From: Zoogloeaceae bacterium
GTDB lineage: Bacteria; Pseudomonadota; Gammaproteobacteria; Burkholderiales; Rhodocyclaceae
Assembly: GCA_031282665.1 (NCBI GenBank)
Contig: JAITDH010000186.1
Span: 1-5,950, forward strand
Direction of reading: 5' to 3'
Length of the DNA stretch: 5,950 nt
Position 1 is the first letter of the stretch, and every line of letters begins with the position of its first letter. Shown piece by piece: positions 5,555-5,950 of the stretch. The notes beneath the pieces are model-generated. The model did not search any database. It saw only the letters and a list, made by a program, of their open reading frames with translations, and had not been told where the DNA came from. The translations under genes and the position numbers were made by a program.

Positions 5555-5783
5555 GGGTGCAATCCAAAGTGGAGGAACCCCGTGGTTTCGTAGGTTTTGT
5601 AGGTTGGATGAGCCGAAGGCGTAATCCGACAATCGTTCATCGCCGGCGCTTGCGCCGCTGTTCTTTGATTTGCGATGCCACGCATCGTGGGTACGAATGT
5701 CGGATTACGCCGCGCTAATCCAACCTACGAAACCGACGCCCCGTCATTGCGACAAGACTTTTCCTCCACTTCGGATTGCACCC
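5555..5783. repeat. 229-bp nested inverted-repeat element (MITE-like / intergenic palindromic repeat)
   Basis: The terminal arms 5555-5577 and 5761-5783 are 23-base inverted repeats with one mismatch; each begins with GGGTGCAATCC or its near match. Inside them lies a second inverted repeat. Its segment 5584-5596 pairs perfectly with 5722-5734, AGGTTGGAT (5601-5609) with 5718-5726, and the 14-base GGCGTAATCCGACA (5618-5631) with 5698-5711. The core 5632-5697 has two small hairpins: CGGCGC-TT-GCGCCG (5644-5657) and CGATGC-CAC-GCATCG (5673-5687). No coding potential is convincing. The inner motif resembles the GTAGGTTGGAT...GTAATCCGACA palindromes common between genes in many proteobacteria. No target duplication is evident at the outer ends. 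It could fold as a long hairpin in RNA or as a cruciform. Confidence 0.85.
5590..5607 (+). repeat. Tandem 9-bp duplication inside the left arm of the element
   Basis: GTAGGTTTT (5590-5598) is followed directly by GTAGGTTGG (5599-5607). The right arm has only one counterpart, CCAACCTAC (5720-5728). The left arm therefore carries an extra 9-base unit, which offsets the inner pairing and looks like slippage after insertion. Confidence 0.7.
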
Positions 5784-5819
5784 GCATTTCGCGAAGGCAC
5801 GCAGGCGATTTCAACAAGC

Positions 5820-5828
5820 TGTTAGAAT
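5820..5828 (+). promoter_or_regulatory. Extended -10 promoter candidate for the paaK-like gene
   Basis: The plus strand reads TGT-TAGAAT (5820-5828), an extended -10 close to consensus. No good -35 is present at the normal spacing. Transcription would begin near 5835 and give a leader of about 37 bases before the ATG at 5872. Confidence 0.45.
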
Positions 5829-5871
5829 AAGCGTCTTTCCAGTCGCCGACTGCCAATTCCCCGGAGCCGTC

Positions 5872-5950
5872 ATGATCTTCGACATCGACAACGAAACGCT
5901 TCCCCGCGAACAACTGAAAGTCCTGCAACTCTCCCGCCTCCAGGCCATGG
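5872..5950 (+). CDS. Phenylacetate-CoA ligase-like protein, N-terminus only (truncated by window edge)
   Basis: The visible 26 codons read M-I-F-D-I-D-N, then ETLPREQLKVLQLSRLQAM, and continue past the window. ETLPREEL-x-LQL-x-RL is the usual N-terminal signature of PaaK-type AMP-forming ligases, which activate phenylacetate or related aryl acids to CoA thioesters. A GGAG site lies five bases before the ATG. The same fold also occurs in CapK-like proteins of polysaccharide clusters, and with rfbA diverging from it that alternative remains open. The catalytic AMP-binding motifs are outside the window. It is transcribed divergently from rfbA. Confidence 0.72.
   Translation, partial: MIFDIDNETLPREQLKVLQLSRLQAM

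Larger units (their letters stand above)
5475..5871. other. 397-base divergent intergenic region between rfbA and the paaK-like gene
   Basis: No gene is supported here. The open frames that cross it are of poor quality and cover the palindromic repeat. It holds the 229-bp inverted-repeat element (5555-5783) in its centre and one promoter candidate on each side, listed separately. Confidence 0.75.

Noticed and set aside
5540..5800. Target-site duplication around the repeat element
   Set aside because: Bases just outside 5555 and 5783 do not form a convincing direct repeat; TTTCG occurs near both ends but at unequal offsets.
5372..5928. Several short open frames across the rfbA upstream region
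   Set aside because: They are made largely of the inverted-repeat element or of the antisense of rfbA and the paaK-like gene. None has a good ribosome binding site or a recognisable product.
1..5950. CRISPR array, tRNA, rRNA, transposase, toxin-antitoxin or defence system
   Set aside because: No regularly spaced repeats, RNA-gene signatures or characteristic proteins of these systems were found on either strand.

Overview
This window looks like an ordinary stretch of a betaproteobacterial chromosome. The DNA is GC-rich with strong GC3 codon use. The OmpA-like protein has the short non-barrel N-terminus common in betaproteobacteria, and ubiG follows it directly. A PaaK-type ligase is also present, which fits a Rhodocyclales-like or related degrader. 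The taxon is inference; no rRNA or other marker is present.

Almost everything lies on the minus strand, so transcription runs right to left. From the right, a compact unit rfbA-rfbC-apaH occupies 5474 down to 3211. It makes dTDP-glucose and the dTDP-4-keto-rhamnose epimerase, with the Ap4A hydrolase appended. Next comes a 240-base gap (2971-3210) with little in it apart from a palindrome and a tentative plus-strand promoter and mini-ORF. It is followed by an MtaD-like TRZ/ATZ amidohydrolase (2970-1591), a short gap with two dyads, and an OmpA/RmpM-like periplasmic peptidoglycan-binding protein (1479-808). A good intrinsic terminator (762-787) then precedes ubiG (729-16), the ubiquinone O-methyltransferase. 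ubiG overlaps the possible start of another gene that runs off the left edge. The only convincing plus-strand gene is the first 26 codons of a phenylacetate-CoA ligase-like protein starting at 5872.

The most distinctive non-coding object is in the divergent gap between rfbA and the paaK-like gene (5475-5871). It is a 229-bp nested inverted-repeat element (5555-5783). Its ends are 23-bp inverted repeats with one mismatch, and inside them is a second long inverted repeat of the 'GTAGGTTGGAT...GTAATCCGACA' type. It encodes nothing and looks like a MITE-like or intergenic palindromic repeat. Extended -10 promoter candidates for the two divergent genes sit at matching distances on either side.

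I see no defence system, CRISPR array, transposase gene, tRNA or rRNA. I do not think the window holds a new protein-based system. The points worth a second look are the repeat element and its position between the two promoters, the terminator before ubiG, and the dyad between the amidohydrolase and ompA.
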